NCBI GenBank assembly: GCA_002424545.1
Contig: DIKL01000056.1
Location: 20,945-39,260 of the forward strand
Direction of reading: 5' to 3'
DNA length: 18,316 nt
From: Syntrophaceae bacterium UBA5619
GTDB lineage: Bacteria; Desulfobacterota; Syntrophia; Syntrophales; UBA5619
In this document: positions 5,554 through 16,282 of the stretch, piece after piece
Numbering within the stretch: the first letter of the stretch is position 1
Layout: each line of letters begins with the position of its first letter
The notes under the pieces: model-generated
The model's input: only the letters and a program-made list of their open reading frames with translations
The model's database searches: none
What the model was told of the DNA's origin: nothing
Translations under genes and position numbers: made by a program

Positions 5554-6486
5554 GTGAACAGCAATGTAAACGTCCGGGTATCTAAAAATACGGGTGAAAT
5601 TCAGGAAGGGTATATCCCATCAACCGGTGGTAAAATCAGCTATAAAGTGGCGGGAACGAATAAAAAGGGCATTCCGGTCTTGGTGCTGCATGGTGGACCG
5701 GGGGCGTCGCACGATTATCTTGAACCCTTGGCGGAACTCGCCGATGAACGGCCTGTTGTCTTTTACGATCAACTCGGCTGCGGCAATTCCGACAAGCCTG
5801 ATGACACATCTCGCTGGACGATAGCGTGGTTTGTTGATGAGCTCCATCAAGTCCGCAAGGCTCTCGGGATGAAGAATGTTCATATCATCGGACAATCGTG
5901 GGGAACCTCGTTGGCGGTTGATTACCTCCTTACGAAGGACCCGAAGGGGGTGGCGAGCCTGGTCCTCTCCGGACCTTTGCTCAGCACTTCACGCTGGATA
6001 GAAGATCAGAGAGCCTATATTGCCGAACTTCCGAAGGAGATCCGGGAAATTATCTTAAAATGCGAAGATTCCGGAGAATTCAGCTCTCCGGAATATCAAG
6101 ATGCCATGATGGCCTATTACAAAATCCATGTTTGTCGTCTGAACCCCTGGCCTGAGTGTCTGAACAGGTCTTTTGAAAAATTGAATTTTTCGCTTTACGG
6201 GTATATGTGGGGACCCAGTGAGTTCACCGTAACCGGAGTACTTAAAAACTATGAGCGTGTCGATCGGCTGAAGAAAATTTCAAGTCCCGTTTTATTGACC
6301 TGTGGATTTTATGATGAAGCGACCCCCACAACAACTAAACATTATCAAGATAACCTCCCTGGATCCGAGATTTATATTTTTGAGGATGCTTCACATGAAC
6401 ATCATCTTGAAAAGCCGCAAGAATATCTGAAAGTCGTACGAGACTTCCTACGCCGTGCCGAAAAGGGCAAGGATCGAATGATTTAG
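5554..6486 (+). CDS. pip: Proline iminopeptidase-type alpha/beta hydrolase (peptidase S33)
   Basis: 310 residues of the tricorn-factor-F1/proline iminopeptidase group, which releases N-terminal residues, often proline, from short peptides in the cytoplasm. Seen: the oxyanion-hole motif HGGPG (46-50), DQLGCGNSD (72-80), the nucleophile elbow GQSWG with S115, catalytic Asp in GFYDEATP (D254) and His in ASHEHHLEKP (H281). A lid of ~100 residues lies between the Ser and Asp regions, as usual. The start is GTG at 5554 with TAGAGG 7 nt upstream; it overlaps the stop of a possible 15-residue ORF (5510-5557) as GTGA. AT-richer than the uvrA/mfd block, consistent with the accessory stretch. Substrate preference cannot be read from sequence; amidase or esterase activity is possible. 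Confidence 0.9.
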   Translation: MNSNVNVRVSKNTGEIQEGYIPSTGGKISYKVAGTNKKGIPVLVLHGGPGASHDYLEPLAELADERPVVFYDQLGCGNSDKPDDTSRWTIAWFVDELHQVRKALGMKNVHIIGQSWGTSLAVDYLLTKDPKGVASLVLSGPLLSTSRWIEDQRAYIAELPKEIREIILKCEDSGEFSSPEYQDAMMAYYKIHVCRLNPWPECLNRSFEKLNFSLYGYMWGPSEFTVTGVLKNYERVDRLKKISSPVLLTCGFYDEATPTTTKHYQDNLPGSEIYIFEDASHEHHLEKPQEYLKVVRDFLRRAEKGKDRMI

Positions 6487-6630
6487 CATATCCTTTTCAG
6501 TCCGGTTGTAGTAGAAGGCCGCGATGGCGGCGTAAGAACAGCGCTTTCTGGACGATGAAGAAGATGTCGCTCGCGGCCTGGACAAAAACAATGGTTATCC
6601 TGTTGTTCGAAAACGAAAATTCAAAACGAA

Positions 6631-6636
6631 AAGGAG
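6631..6636 (+). promoter_or_regulatory. Shine-Dalgarno AAGGAG that decides the lipoprotein start
   Basis: AAGGAG directly abuts the ATG at 6637 but is 9 nt from the ATG at 6646, so translation should begin at the second. Confidence 0.65.
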
Positions 6637-6645
6637 ATGGAGCGG

Positions 6646-7044
6646 ATGAAGTCGAGGAAACCAATGGGGGATTTCTTGAAAGCGATGCTGGTATCGGCCC
6701 TGATTTTCGGAATATCGGGCTGCGCTTCCACCGGCGAATTCCGCGGTCAAGGAACGGTGGCGGGCGTAAACCTTGAAAAGAAGAACTACAAAATCATAAA
6801 GGTGGCCGCCAAGGGGGAAAGCACGGGATTCAGATTTCTGGGAATCATCCCTTTTGCAAGCCCCACGTACTCCGAGGCCAAGGAATCCCTTTATGAATCT
6901 GTCGGTGAACCGTTGGAAGGCCGCGCGATCGCCCTTGTCAATCAAACGGAAGATCGCTCCTACATGTATTTTATCCTGTTTTCCATTCCAAAGATCACGC
7001 TTACGGCGGACATCATTGAGTATGTCGATGAACCGGCCAAGTAG
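6646..7044 (+). CDS. Small lipoprotein, DUF6567-like
   Basis: 132 residues. A basic start, a hydrophobic stretch (AMLVSALIFG) and lipobox ISGC give a lipidated Cys at residue 26, so the mature protein is membrane-anchored. The body contains GFRFLGIIPFASPTYSEA and ALVNQTEDRSYMYFILFSIP, features I associate tentatively with DUF6567, a family of small exported proteins without known function. The ATG at 6646 is preferred over 6637 on ribosome-binding-site spacing. No nearby gene suggests a role; the macro-domain gene starts 83 nt later on the same strand and could share the transcript. The 159 nt upstream of this start hold no gene I can support. Confidence 0.75.
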   Translation: MKSRKPMGDFLKAMLVSALIFGISGCASTGEFRGQGTVAGVNLEKKNYKIIKVAAKGESTGFRFLGIIPFASPTYSEAKESLYESVGEPLEGRAIALVNQTEDRSYMYFILFSIPKITLTADIIEYVDEPAK

Positions 7045-7127
7045 ATTTTTCATCGACGAACAAAGGGTATCCGTCAATGCGCAGGCGCCCGGCGGGATGC
7101 AGCATTGGGCGAGAGAGGAGCCGTAAA

Positions 7128-7655
7128 ATGGTCGATCTATCCGAATCCCGCATGCGGGTGGTGAAAGACGACATCACCCGCCTCCAAGTCGATGCCATCG
7201 TGAACGCCGCCAACACATCGCTGCTGGGGGGCGGCGGGGTCGACGGCGCGATCCACCGCGCCGCCGGTCCGGGTCTGCTGGAGGAGTGTCGGCGCCTGGG
7301 CGGATGCCCCACCGGCGAAGCGCGCATCACGGGCGGCTACAACCTTCCCGCCCGGTTCGTCATCCATGCCGTCGGCCCCGTATATCGCGGCGGCCGCCAC
7401 GATGAGGCCGGACTTCTGCTATCGGCCTACGACCACTGTCTGCGGCTGGCCGAGGAGAACGGCGCTGCTTCGCTCGCGTTTCCATGCATCTCCACGGGGG
7501 TGTACGGCTATCCGAAGGCGGAGGCGTGCAACATCGCCGTCTCGACCGTTCAGGCATGGCTGACGAGTCATGAACTCCCGCGCAACGTCATCTTCTGCTG
7601 CTTCAGCGACAAGGACGCCGCATTCTACCGGGAACGCCTGTCGGCACTCGGCTGA
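7128..7655 (+). CDS. Macro-domain protein, probable O-acetyl-ADP-ribose / ADP-ribosyl hydrolase
   Basis: A stand-alone macro domain of 175 residues, typical of the MacroD/YmdB group that binds ADP-ribose and removes ADP-ribosyl or O-acetyl-ADP-ribose groups. Seen: DAIVNAANTSLLGGGGVDGAI (22-42), which holds the ligand-binding Asn pair and glycine loop with the catalytic Asp of GGGGVDG, then HAVGPVY (80-86), and the phosphate-binding loop ISTGVYGYP (121-129). All hallmark positions are intact, so it should be active; the substrate in the cell is unknown. The ATG at 7128 has GAGGAG 7 nt upstream; the open frame upstream of it is not family-like. It ends 44 nt from the convergent uvrA stop, and no terminator is evident in the gap. 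Confidence 0.93.
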   Translation: MVDLSESRMRVVKDDITRLQVDAIVNAANTSLLGGGGVDGAIHRAAGPGLLEECRRLGGCPTGEARITGGYNLPARFVIHAVGPVYRGGRHDEAGLLLSAYDHCLRLAEENGAASLAFPCISTGVYGYPKAEACNIAVSTVQAWLTSHELPRNVIFCCFSDKDAAFYRERLSALG

Positions 7656-7699
7656 TCCGCGTTTCAACCTGTCGCTTTTAGAGGTCGTCGAACCCAAAA

Positions 7700-10512
<2,813 letters not shown>

Positions 10513-10513
<1 letters not shown>

Positions 10514-11478
10514 TATGGTTTGATCTCGATATGGGACTTCTTGCGGAGCTCATCGAGCCATTCCGAAAATTTCTTTTCCATCTTCTCCCGCTCGATCTTT
10601 TCCCGGATCTCTTCGCGGACGCTATCAATGGCTTTGACGCTCCCGCCCCGGCGATCGATCACCTGGATGATGTGAAACCCGATGGATGATTCGATGACGT
10701 TGCTGACCTGATTGAGCGGCAGGCTGAAGGCAACCTCATCCACTTCATGAAGAATCGCTCCCTTCTCGATGTAACCGACGTCGCCTCCGCCGGCGGCCTC
10801 CGGTCCCTGGGAGTACCTTGCGGAGAGTTCATTGAACGGCTCTCCGTTCATCAGGCGTTTGTGGACCGCCTCGGCATCGGCCCGAATTTTTTCCTTCCCG
10901 GCCGCATCCGCTTCATTCGGCAGCACAAATAGAATCTGTTTGATCCGGACAGTCTCGTTCCCCTCATAATCTTCCCGATGTTTCCGGTAATATTCGCCGA
11001 TTTCCTCATCCGTCACCGCCACTCGGGATCGGATATCCCGCCGGATCAGCCGGATCCGCATAAGCTGATCCCGAATGCCTTTCCGATACGAATCCAGGGT
11101 CAGCCCTTCCTGCTCCAGAACTTTGCTGAACTCCTCCTCCGAGATCTTTCGCTGTTTTTGGATATCATTGATCGCCTCCGTCACCTCCCCGTTCGAGACG
11201 GTGATCCCGGTCTTGCGGGCCTCCTGCTCCATCAAAAGACTGTCGATCATTCGATTCAGAAGCATCAATTTGCTGTCGGCGGCCGCCTTCTCCCGATCCG
11301 GTCCCTGATAGGAGGCGTCCATCTTTTCCTGATAGGGGAGAAAGGCACTATCCCATTCGGACAGGGTGATCACCTCATCGTTGACAACCGCCACGATCCG
11401 GTCCATGACCGCGGCCTGAACCACTGCACCCAGGAAGGTTGCCAGCACCCCCGCCAGTATCGCTTTGCCTATTTTCAT
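10513..11478 (-). CDS. SurA-like periplasmic peptidyl-prolyl isomerase
   Basis: 321 residues with a signal peptide (KAILAGVLATFLGAVVQA, cleavage near residue 22), a SurA N-terminal chaperone domain (MDRIVAVVNDEVITLSEWD onward) and one parvulin (PpiC) domain, roughly 175-280, with KQILF, GGGDVGYIEKG and GFHIIQVIDRR. E. coli SurA has two parvulin domains; a single one is common in deltaproteobacteria. It would chaperone outer-membrane proteins in the periplasm. The start has AAGGAG with normal spacing. It lies 72 nt after the lipoprotein PPIase gene and overlaps uvrA by one base. It is paralogous to the lipoprotein PPIase; the pair probably divides the work between soluble and membrane-tethered forms. 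Confidence 0.92.
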
Positions 11479-11514
11479 CCGGTTCTCCTTATATTCGATA
11501 GCCGAGCAGCCGAA

Positions 11515-11538
11515 GGGACCGGGTTGGAATCCATCCCC
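11515..11538 (-). repeat. Possible decayed third copy of the TDLKSVP palindrome
   Basis: On the plus strand a segment starting GGGACCGGG and ending AATCCATCCCC matches the intact copy 46 nt further on (11584-11608) at about 18 of 24 positions after one gap. It lies in the 72-nt gap between the two PPIase genes. The dyad symmetry is largely lost, so the match may be chance. Confidence 0.25.
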
Positions 11539-11550
11539 TCGGAAACCATC

Positions 11551-12618
11551 TCAACGCTTCTCCGGAACGGCCGGCCCGTTGGCGGGAACAGATTTCAAAT
11601 CCGTCCCCCCCAATCCCGGATCCGCTGCTGCGGAACCGCCCGGAAGGGGACGGTTGATCCGGATCACGGCCTTCGCCTTTAAATCATCAATCCAGCTCTT
11701 ATAGGCCTCGGCTTCTTTCTGTTTTCTGAGTTCGGCGATCACGCGTTCTTTGACGTCCGAGAATTTCCCGCCGCCGGCCTGCTCGCGTCCCAGGGCCTTG
11801 AAGATATGAAAGCCGTATGGGCTCTGGGCCACGCGACTCAACTTTCCCACCGGCAGCGAAAAAACCATTCGGTCGATGGCTTCCGGCAAAACCCCCCGTT
11901 CGAAATAACCGAGGTCGCCGCCTCTGACCGCCTCCGGCCCGATCGAAACTTCCCGGGCCACCTTATCAAAATCCTCTCCCGCGTTCAATCTTTTCTGAAC
12001 CTCCTCCGCCCGCTTGCGGTCGGGGAGAACGATCTGCGCGACGTGCACCCGTCTCTTGTTGGCGTAGACCTTGCGGTTGGCGTTGAAATAGGCCTCCGCC
12101 TCCCGATCCGTGACCTGAATCTTTGCATTGACCTCCCGGGCAATGAGATTTTCGAAAAGGATCCTCTTCCGCAGCGCATTTTTCCATTCGGAGAAATCGA
12201 TACCGCCGGTTTCAAAAAGTTGACTGAACCGGTCCCCGTTGTAGTCCTTTCGGATCTCATCGATCCTGGCGGCCAACTCCGCTTCCCCGACGGCGAGTGA
12301 AAGATCGCGGGCGCGCTGAAACATGAATTTCTCCCGGATGAGGTTATCGAGAACCGCCTCTTTGAGGCGATTCATTTCCTCCGGCCCCAGAGGCGTTTCC
12401 CGCTTCACGATGGCCATCTCCGTCGCCAGCGCCTTTTCAAACTCCCCGAGAACGATCGACTCTCCGTTGACCTCTGCGACCACCGGTATCGGAGGCGGAG
12501 ACGCTTTCTCGTTCTCGCAGGCGGTCAAAAAACAGAGCGGGATCAGCCACAGGAGGGCCCGCCGCCGCGGAATTGGACGCATGGGCAGCGGCCGGATATG
12601 TTCGGGAAAAGGCGTCAT
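11551..12618 (-). CDS. Lipoprotein peptidyl-prolyl isomerase, PrsA/SurA-like
   Basis: 355 residues. After a basic N-terminus the signal sequence ALLWLIPLCFLTAC gives a lipidated Cys at 34. A SurA-type N-terminal domain (VAEVNGESIVLGEFEKALA, ~46-64 onward) leads into one parvulin domain (~185-275: VHVAQIVLPDR, GGDLGYFERGVLP, SPYGFHIFKAL). It would be a membrane-tethered periplasmic foldase. The final ~25 residues, rich in Gly, Ala and Pro, contain GGTDLKSVPA, encoded by a palindromic repeat (11584-11608) that recurs inside mfd; the tail is probably dispensable sequence added by that element. It starts 12 nt after the mfd stop with AAGG ~8 nt upstream. A start at the ATG 12 codons later would also leave a full signal sequence. 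Confidence 0.9.
   Translation of the reverse strand: MTPFPEHIRPLPMRPIPRRRALLWLIPLCFLTACENEKASPPPIPVVAEVNGESIVLGEFEKALATEMAIVKRETPLGPEEMNRLKEAVLDNLIREKFMFQRARDLSLAVGEAELAARIDEIRKDYNGDRFSQLFETGGIDFSEWKNALRKRILFENLIAREVNAKIQVTDREAEAYFNANRKVYANKRRVHVAQIVLPDRKRAEEVQKRLNAGEDFDKVAREVSIGPEAVRGGDLGYFERGVLPEAIDRMVFSLPVGKLSRVAQSPYGFHIFKALGREQAGGGKFSDVKERVIAELRKQKEAEAYKSWIDDLKAKAVIRINRPLPGGSAAADPGLGGTDLKSVPANGPAVPEKR
11584..11608 (-). repeat. Intragenic 25-bp palindromic repeat, copy 1 (TDLKSVP)
   Basis: On the gene's sense strand the arms GGGGACGGATTT and AAATCTGTTCCC flank one central base. They pair at all 12 positions in RNA if two G-U pairs are allowed. The gene reads it as GTDLKSVP near its C-terminus. 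It matches the copy in mfd (14793-14817) at 23 of 25 positions. Confidence 0.75.
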
Positions 12619-12630
12619 CTCATCAACCTT

Positions 12631-15600
12631 TCAACCCCTGAGCTCCACGAGCAGCTCCCGCGCCCGGGCCAGAATCTCCGGCCCTTCCAGGTCCGGCATC
12701 GGAATGGTCAGTTTCAGATCGGGAGTCAGTTGCACCCCCCGGATCTTCCGCCGGTACATCTCCATGATCCGTAAGGGATCGACCGGGCTCTTCTCCTGTA
12801 GAAAGACCGACATTGCGTTGCCGTCGTAACCCATGCTCCGCCCTTTGAGTCCCTTGAGAAGGTTGCGGATCCCGATCACCGCCAGCAGGTTATCCGCTTC
12901 GGGGGGAACGGGGCCATAGCAATCCAGCAGCTCACCCCGGATTTCCGCCAACTCTTCCTCGTTCGCCGCCAGGGAGACCTGTTTGTAGGTCACAAGCCTC
13001 CGGTGCTCGTCGGCCATGTAGGATTCGGGGATGAAGGCGGGAATCCCCAGATGAATCTCCGGCCGCGGTTCCTCCTCCGGCGCGGGCTCCCCCTTGATCT
13101 CCCGGATCGCCTTCTCCATAAGCTCCGTGTAGAGTTCATAGCCGACGGCGGATACGTGTCCGGATTGCGAGATGCCCAGCATGCTTCCCGCACCCCGGAT
13201 CTCCAGGTCGTTGGAGGCAATCCGGAAACCGGAACCCGGTTCGGTAAAGTCCATGATCACCTGAAGCCTTTTCTGGGCATCGCGCGAGAGCATCGCCCCT
13301 TTCGGAACGAGAAGATAGGCGAAGGCCTCCTCCTTCGACCGCCCCACCCTCCCCCGTATCTGGTAGAGCTGGGCCAATCCGAAGCGATCCGCCCGGTTGA
13401 TGATGATCGTGTTCGCCGTCGGGATGTCGAGCCCGGACCCGATGATCGTCGTGCAGACCAGAACGTTGTCCTCCCGCCGGACAAACCGCCCCATCGCATC
13501 CTCGATCTCCGTCGGCTTCATCCGGCCGTGCACCACCCCAACCTTCGCCTCCGGAACCAACCGCTGGACAAGGCGGGCCATCGTATAGATCGACCGGACG
13601 CGGTCATGGAGGAAGAAGACCTGACTGTCTCTCGCCAGTTCGCGGCGTATCGCATCGACGATCACCTCCTCATTGAATTCCAGCACGTGGGTCTTGACCG
13701 GCAGCCGATCCTCCGGCGGGGTGTTGATGACGGAAAGGTCCCGGATCCCGACGAGCGACAGATGGAGCGTGCGCGGGATGGGGGTCGCCGTGAGGGTGAG
13801 GACGTCCACCAATGTCCGCAGTTTCTTGAGTTTTTCCTTGTGGCTGACGCCGAAACGCTGCTCCTCGTCGATGATGACCAGTCCCAGATTCCGGAAGGTG
13901 ACGTCCTTCTGGAGAAGCCGATGGGTTCCGATGACGACGTCCGTCGTCCCGCGGGCAAGGCTCTCGAGAATCTCCTTCTGCTCCGCCTTCGTCCGGAAGC
14001 GGTTGAGAACCTCGACGCGAATCGGATAGGGCTTCAAACGGCGGGCGAAGGTCTGGTGGTGCTGCTCGGCCAGGATCGTCGTCGGGACGAGGACCGCCAC
14101 CTGCTTCCCGTCGAGGGCGGCCCGCAGCGACGCCCGCATCGCCACCTCGGTCTTGCCGAATCCCGCGTCGCCGCAGATCAGGCGATCCATCGGTTTGCCG
14201 CCGTCCATGTCGACATGGATCTCCTCGATCGCCTTCGCCTGGTCCGGCGTCTCCTCGTACTCGAAGGCGGCGCAGAACTCGTCGTAGATCCGGTCGGGGG
14301 CGGCGAAGGCCTCTCGGCCCATCACCTCGCGGGCGGCGTAGATGGAAACCAGCTCCTCGGCCACCTCGCGGACCGATTTCTTCACCCGCTCCTTGACCGC
14401 CTCCCAGGAAGCGCCGCCCAGTTTGTCCACCTTCGGCACAAATCCGTCCGGACCGATGTAACGCTGGATTTGATCGATCCGATCCACCGGAAGGTAGAGC
14501 CGGTCGTTCCCCTGATATTCGATCAGCAGAAAGTCGTTTTCGATCCCGCCGGCGGTCAGCTTCTGGAGACCCCGGTAGCGTCCAATGCCCTGCTCGCTGT
14601 GGACGACGAAATCTCCTTCGGCCAGTTCCCCGAAGGATTTCAGGAAGTACCCCTCCCGGGCGGGGCGCGTTCTCCGCCGCAGGACTTTTTTTCCGAAGAT
14701 CTCCTCTTCGGAAAGCAGGACAAACCCCATGCCCGGCCAATGGAAGCCCCCGCTGATGCGGCCCTCCCTGAGCGCCAACGAGCCGTTCCCCGGGGGACAG
14801 ATGTCAAATCCGTCCCCACTGTCGAGAAGGACCCCCGTCTCTTTTCGGACAGGGAGGTCGTACTGCGCGAGGAGCTGGCCCATCCGCTGCATGCATTCCT
14901 GACCGGCGCAGACGAAGACAACCCGATCCCCGTCTCCGAGCCGGCCGCGGATCTTCTCCGCGAGCGGTTGAAGCATGCCGGCCTCTTCCGCCTCCGTCCC
15001 GGCCGGCGCGCCGATCACCATGTCCCGTTCCAGTTGGAACCGGACGGAAGGACGGTCATCCCTTCCCTCCCCGAGGGCCAGGCCTTCGAGATGAATCTGC
15101 CGCCGTTCCCGCAGACGCCCCGACACCTCGGCCGCGGTCAGGTAAGCCGCCTCCTTTTCCAGATGAAACCGTTCGCCGTCATGGGCCTTTAGAAGGAAGC
15201 GGTCCAAATCATTTTCGATCTTCTCCGCGACCTGGCCGACGGCGAGCGGATCGTCAACGACCACGAGACCGTTCGCGGGAAGATGGTCGAACAGCGTGGC
15301 GAGGCCTGGTTCCCCCGGATCGCCTTCGTAGAAGAGGGAATGGAACAACGGGTTGACCGCCGAACCGAGGCCGGTTGCGATCATTTCAGCAAGCTTGTCC
15401 TTCACCGCGCGCGGGAGTTCCAGCTCATTCGAACGGCGGCGGATGTTCCGCACGGCCCGTTCCCTTCGCTCGGACGTCAGGATCACCTCGCGGGCGGGAA
15501 AGAGCATGAATTCGGCAATCTCGCGCACGGAGCGCTGCGTACCCTCGTCGAAGACGCGGATCGATTCCAGCTCATCGCCGAAAAGCTCCATCCGGAACGG

Positions 15601-16233
15601 ATGCCTGGCCGATGGAGGGAAGAGATCGATCATGTTTCCCCGGACGCTGAACTCCCCCTTCCCTTCCACGAGCGTGACGCGGCCGTATCCCCCTTCGGTC
15701 AGCTTCCGGACCAGCTCGTCCCGCTCCCGGATGTCGCCGACCGAGATCCATTCGGCATAACCTTCGAGAATCCCCCGTGGAATCGCTTTCTGCATCAGGG
15801 CGCGGACGGGAATCACGGCCACGGCCGGATCCCCGTATACAAGCCGGTGAAAAGCCTCCAGTCGATCCAGTTCCGTCTCCCGCTGGAAGGCAAACATGTC
15901 GGTCGTCAGGAGGTCCCAGGAGGGCAACAGGAAGGCGTGTTCCTCCCCGAGGAAGAACGCCAGATCTCGGACGAAGACCCCCGCCTCCTTTTCCGTCGGA
16001 GAGATCACGACGAGCGGACGGCGCAGGCGGCGGAAAAGGAGCGCCGTCAGAAAGGCGCGGGCCGATCCTGCCAGGCCGCCGACGGCGATTTCTTCTTCGC
16101 CCCGGTCCAGTCTCTCCAACAGCCATCGCAGGGCGGGATCGCCCGGATTCTTTCGGATTTCGACGATTTTTCTCACAAACGGCACCGCAAAAAAGAGCCC
16201 CTTCGAACGGATCATTTCAACGGGGTCTTTCAC
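12631..16233 (-). CDS. mfd: Transcription-repair coupling factor (Mfd)
   Basis: 1200 residues. Mfd pushes RNA polymerase off lesions and recruits UvrA. Visible parts: the UvrB-like N-terminal module (GLAGSARAFL, LLPSWDLLTTD, VRGNMIDLFPP), the CarD-like polymerase-binding domain (EGDFVVHSEQGIGRYRGL, ~545-610), the translocase with Walker A CGDAGFGKTE (~690; usually GDVGFGKTE), TTILAEQH, DEEQRFG (~790) and TATPIPRTL, and the C-terminal TRCF domain. Residues ~473-481 (DGFDICPP) come from a palindromic repeat, lying in a loop between modules. The start is uncertain: GTG at 16233 lacks a good ribosome-binding site but overlaps the stop of a 6-codon ORF (MKSLVQ, 16250-16230) that has AGGA well placed; ATG at 16215 is the alternative. 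The gap to nadA is 49 nt, so it is probably in that operon. Confidence 0.97.
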   Translation of the reverse strand: MKDPVEMIRSKGLFFAVPFVRKIVEIRKNPGDPALRWLLERLDRGEEEIAVGGLAGSARAFLTALLFRRLRRPLVVISPTEKEAGVFVRDLAFFLGEEHAFLLPSWDLLTTDMFAFQRETELDRLEAFHRLVYGDPAVAVIPVRALMQKAIPRGILEGYAEWISVGDIRERDELVRKLTEGGYGRVTLVEGKGEFSVRGNMIDLFPPSARHPFRMELFGDELESIRVFDEGTQRSVREIAEFMLFPAREVILTSERRERAVRNIRRRSNELELPRAVKDKLAEMIATGLGSAVNPLFHSLFYEGDPGEPGLATLFDHLPANGLVVVDDPLAVGQVAEKIENDLDRFLLKAHDGERFHLEKEAAYLTAAEVSGRLRERRQIHLEGLALGEGRDDRPSVRFQLERDMVIGAPAGTEAEEAGMLQPLAEKIRGRLGDGDRVVFVCAGQECMQRMGQLLAQYDLPVRKETGVLLDSGDGFDICPPGNGSLALREGRISGGFHWPGMGFVLLSEEEIFGKKVLRRRTRPAREGYFLKSFGELAEGDFVVHSEQGIGRYRGLQKLTAGGIENDFLLIEYQGNDRLYLPVDRIDQIQRYIGPDGFVPKVDKLGGASWEAVKERVKKSVREVAEELVSIYAAREVMGREAFAAPDRIYDEFCAAFEYEETPDQAKAIEEIHVDMDGGKPMDRLICGDAGFGKTEVAMRASLRAALDGKQVAVLVPTTILAEQHHQTFARRLKPYPIRVEVLNRFRTKAEQKEILESLARGTTDVVIGTHRLLQKDVTFRNLGLVIIDEEQRFGVSHKEKLKKLRTLVDVLTLTATPIPRTLHLSLVGIRDLSVINTPPEDRLPVKTHVLEFNEEVIVDAIRRELARDSQVFFLHDRVRSIYTMARLVQRLVPEAKVGVVHGRMKPTEIEDAMGRFVRREDNVLVCTTIIGSGLDIPTANTIIINRADRFGLAQLYQIRGRVGRSKEEAFAYLLVPKGAMLSRDAQKRLQVIMDFTEPGSGFRIASNDLEIRGAGSMLGISQSGHVSAVGYELYTELMEKAIREIKGEPAPEEEPRPEIHLGIPAFIPESYMADEHRRLVTYKQVSLAANEEELAEIRGELLDCYGPVPPEADNLLAVIGIRNLLKGLKGRSMGYDGNAMSVFLQEKSPVDPLRIMEMYRRKIRGVQLTPDLKLTIPMPDLEGPEILARARELLVELRG
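14793..14817 (-). repeat. Intragenic 25-bp palindromic repeat, copy 2, inside mfd
   Basis: On the sense strand the arms GGGGACGGATTT and ACATCTGTCCCC flank one base; 23 of 25 positions match the copy at 11584-11608. Mfd reads it in another frame, as GDGFDICPP, in a loop before GFVLLSEEEIFG. It retains the dyad: one of the two differences from copy 1 turns a G-U pair into G-C. Confidence 0.75.
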
Positions 16234-16282
16234 TGTACAAGCGACTTCATTCCCTTTGTCCTGGACGGTTTGACCGCGGACA

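Noticed and set aside
6487..6645. Possible remnant of a membrane-protein gene on the minus strand
   Set aside because: Short pieces such as AAIAAFYYNRTEKD look protein-like but need a frameshift to join, and no family is recognisable.
13003..15192. A 729-codon open frame on the plus strand opposite mfd
   Set aside because: Same situation: antisense to conserved Mfd domains, low-complexity composition, no plausible start signal.
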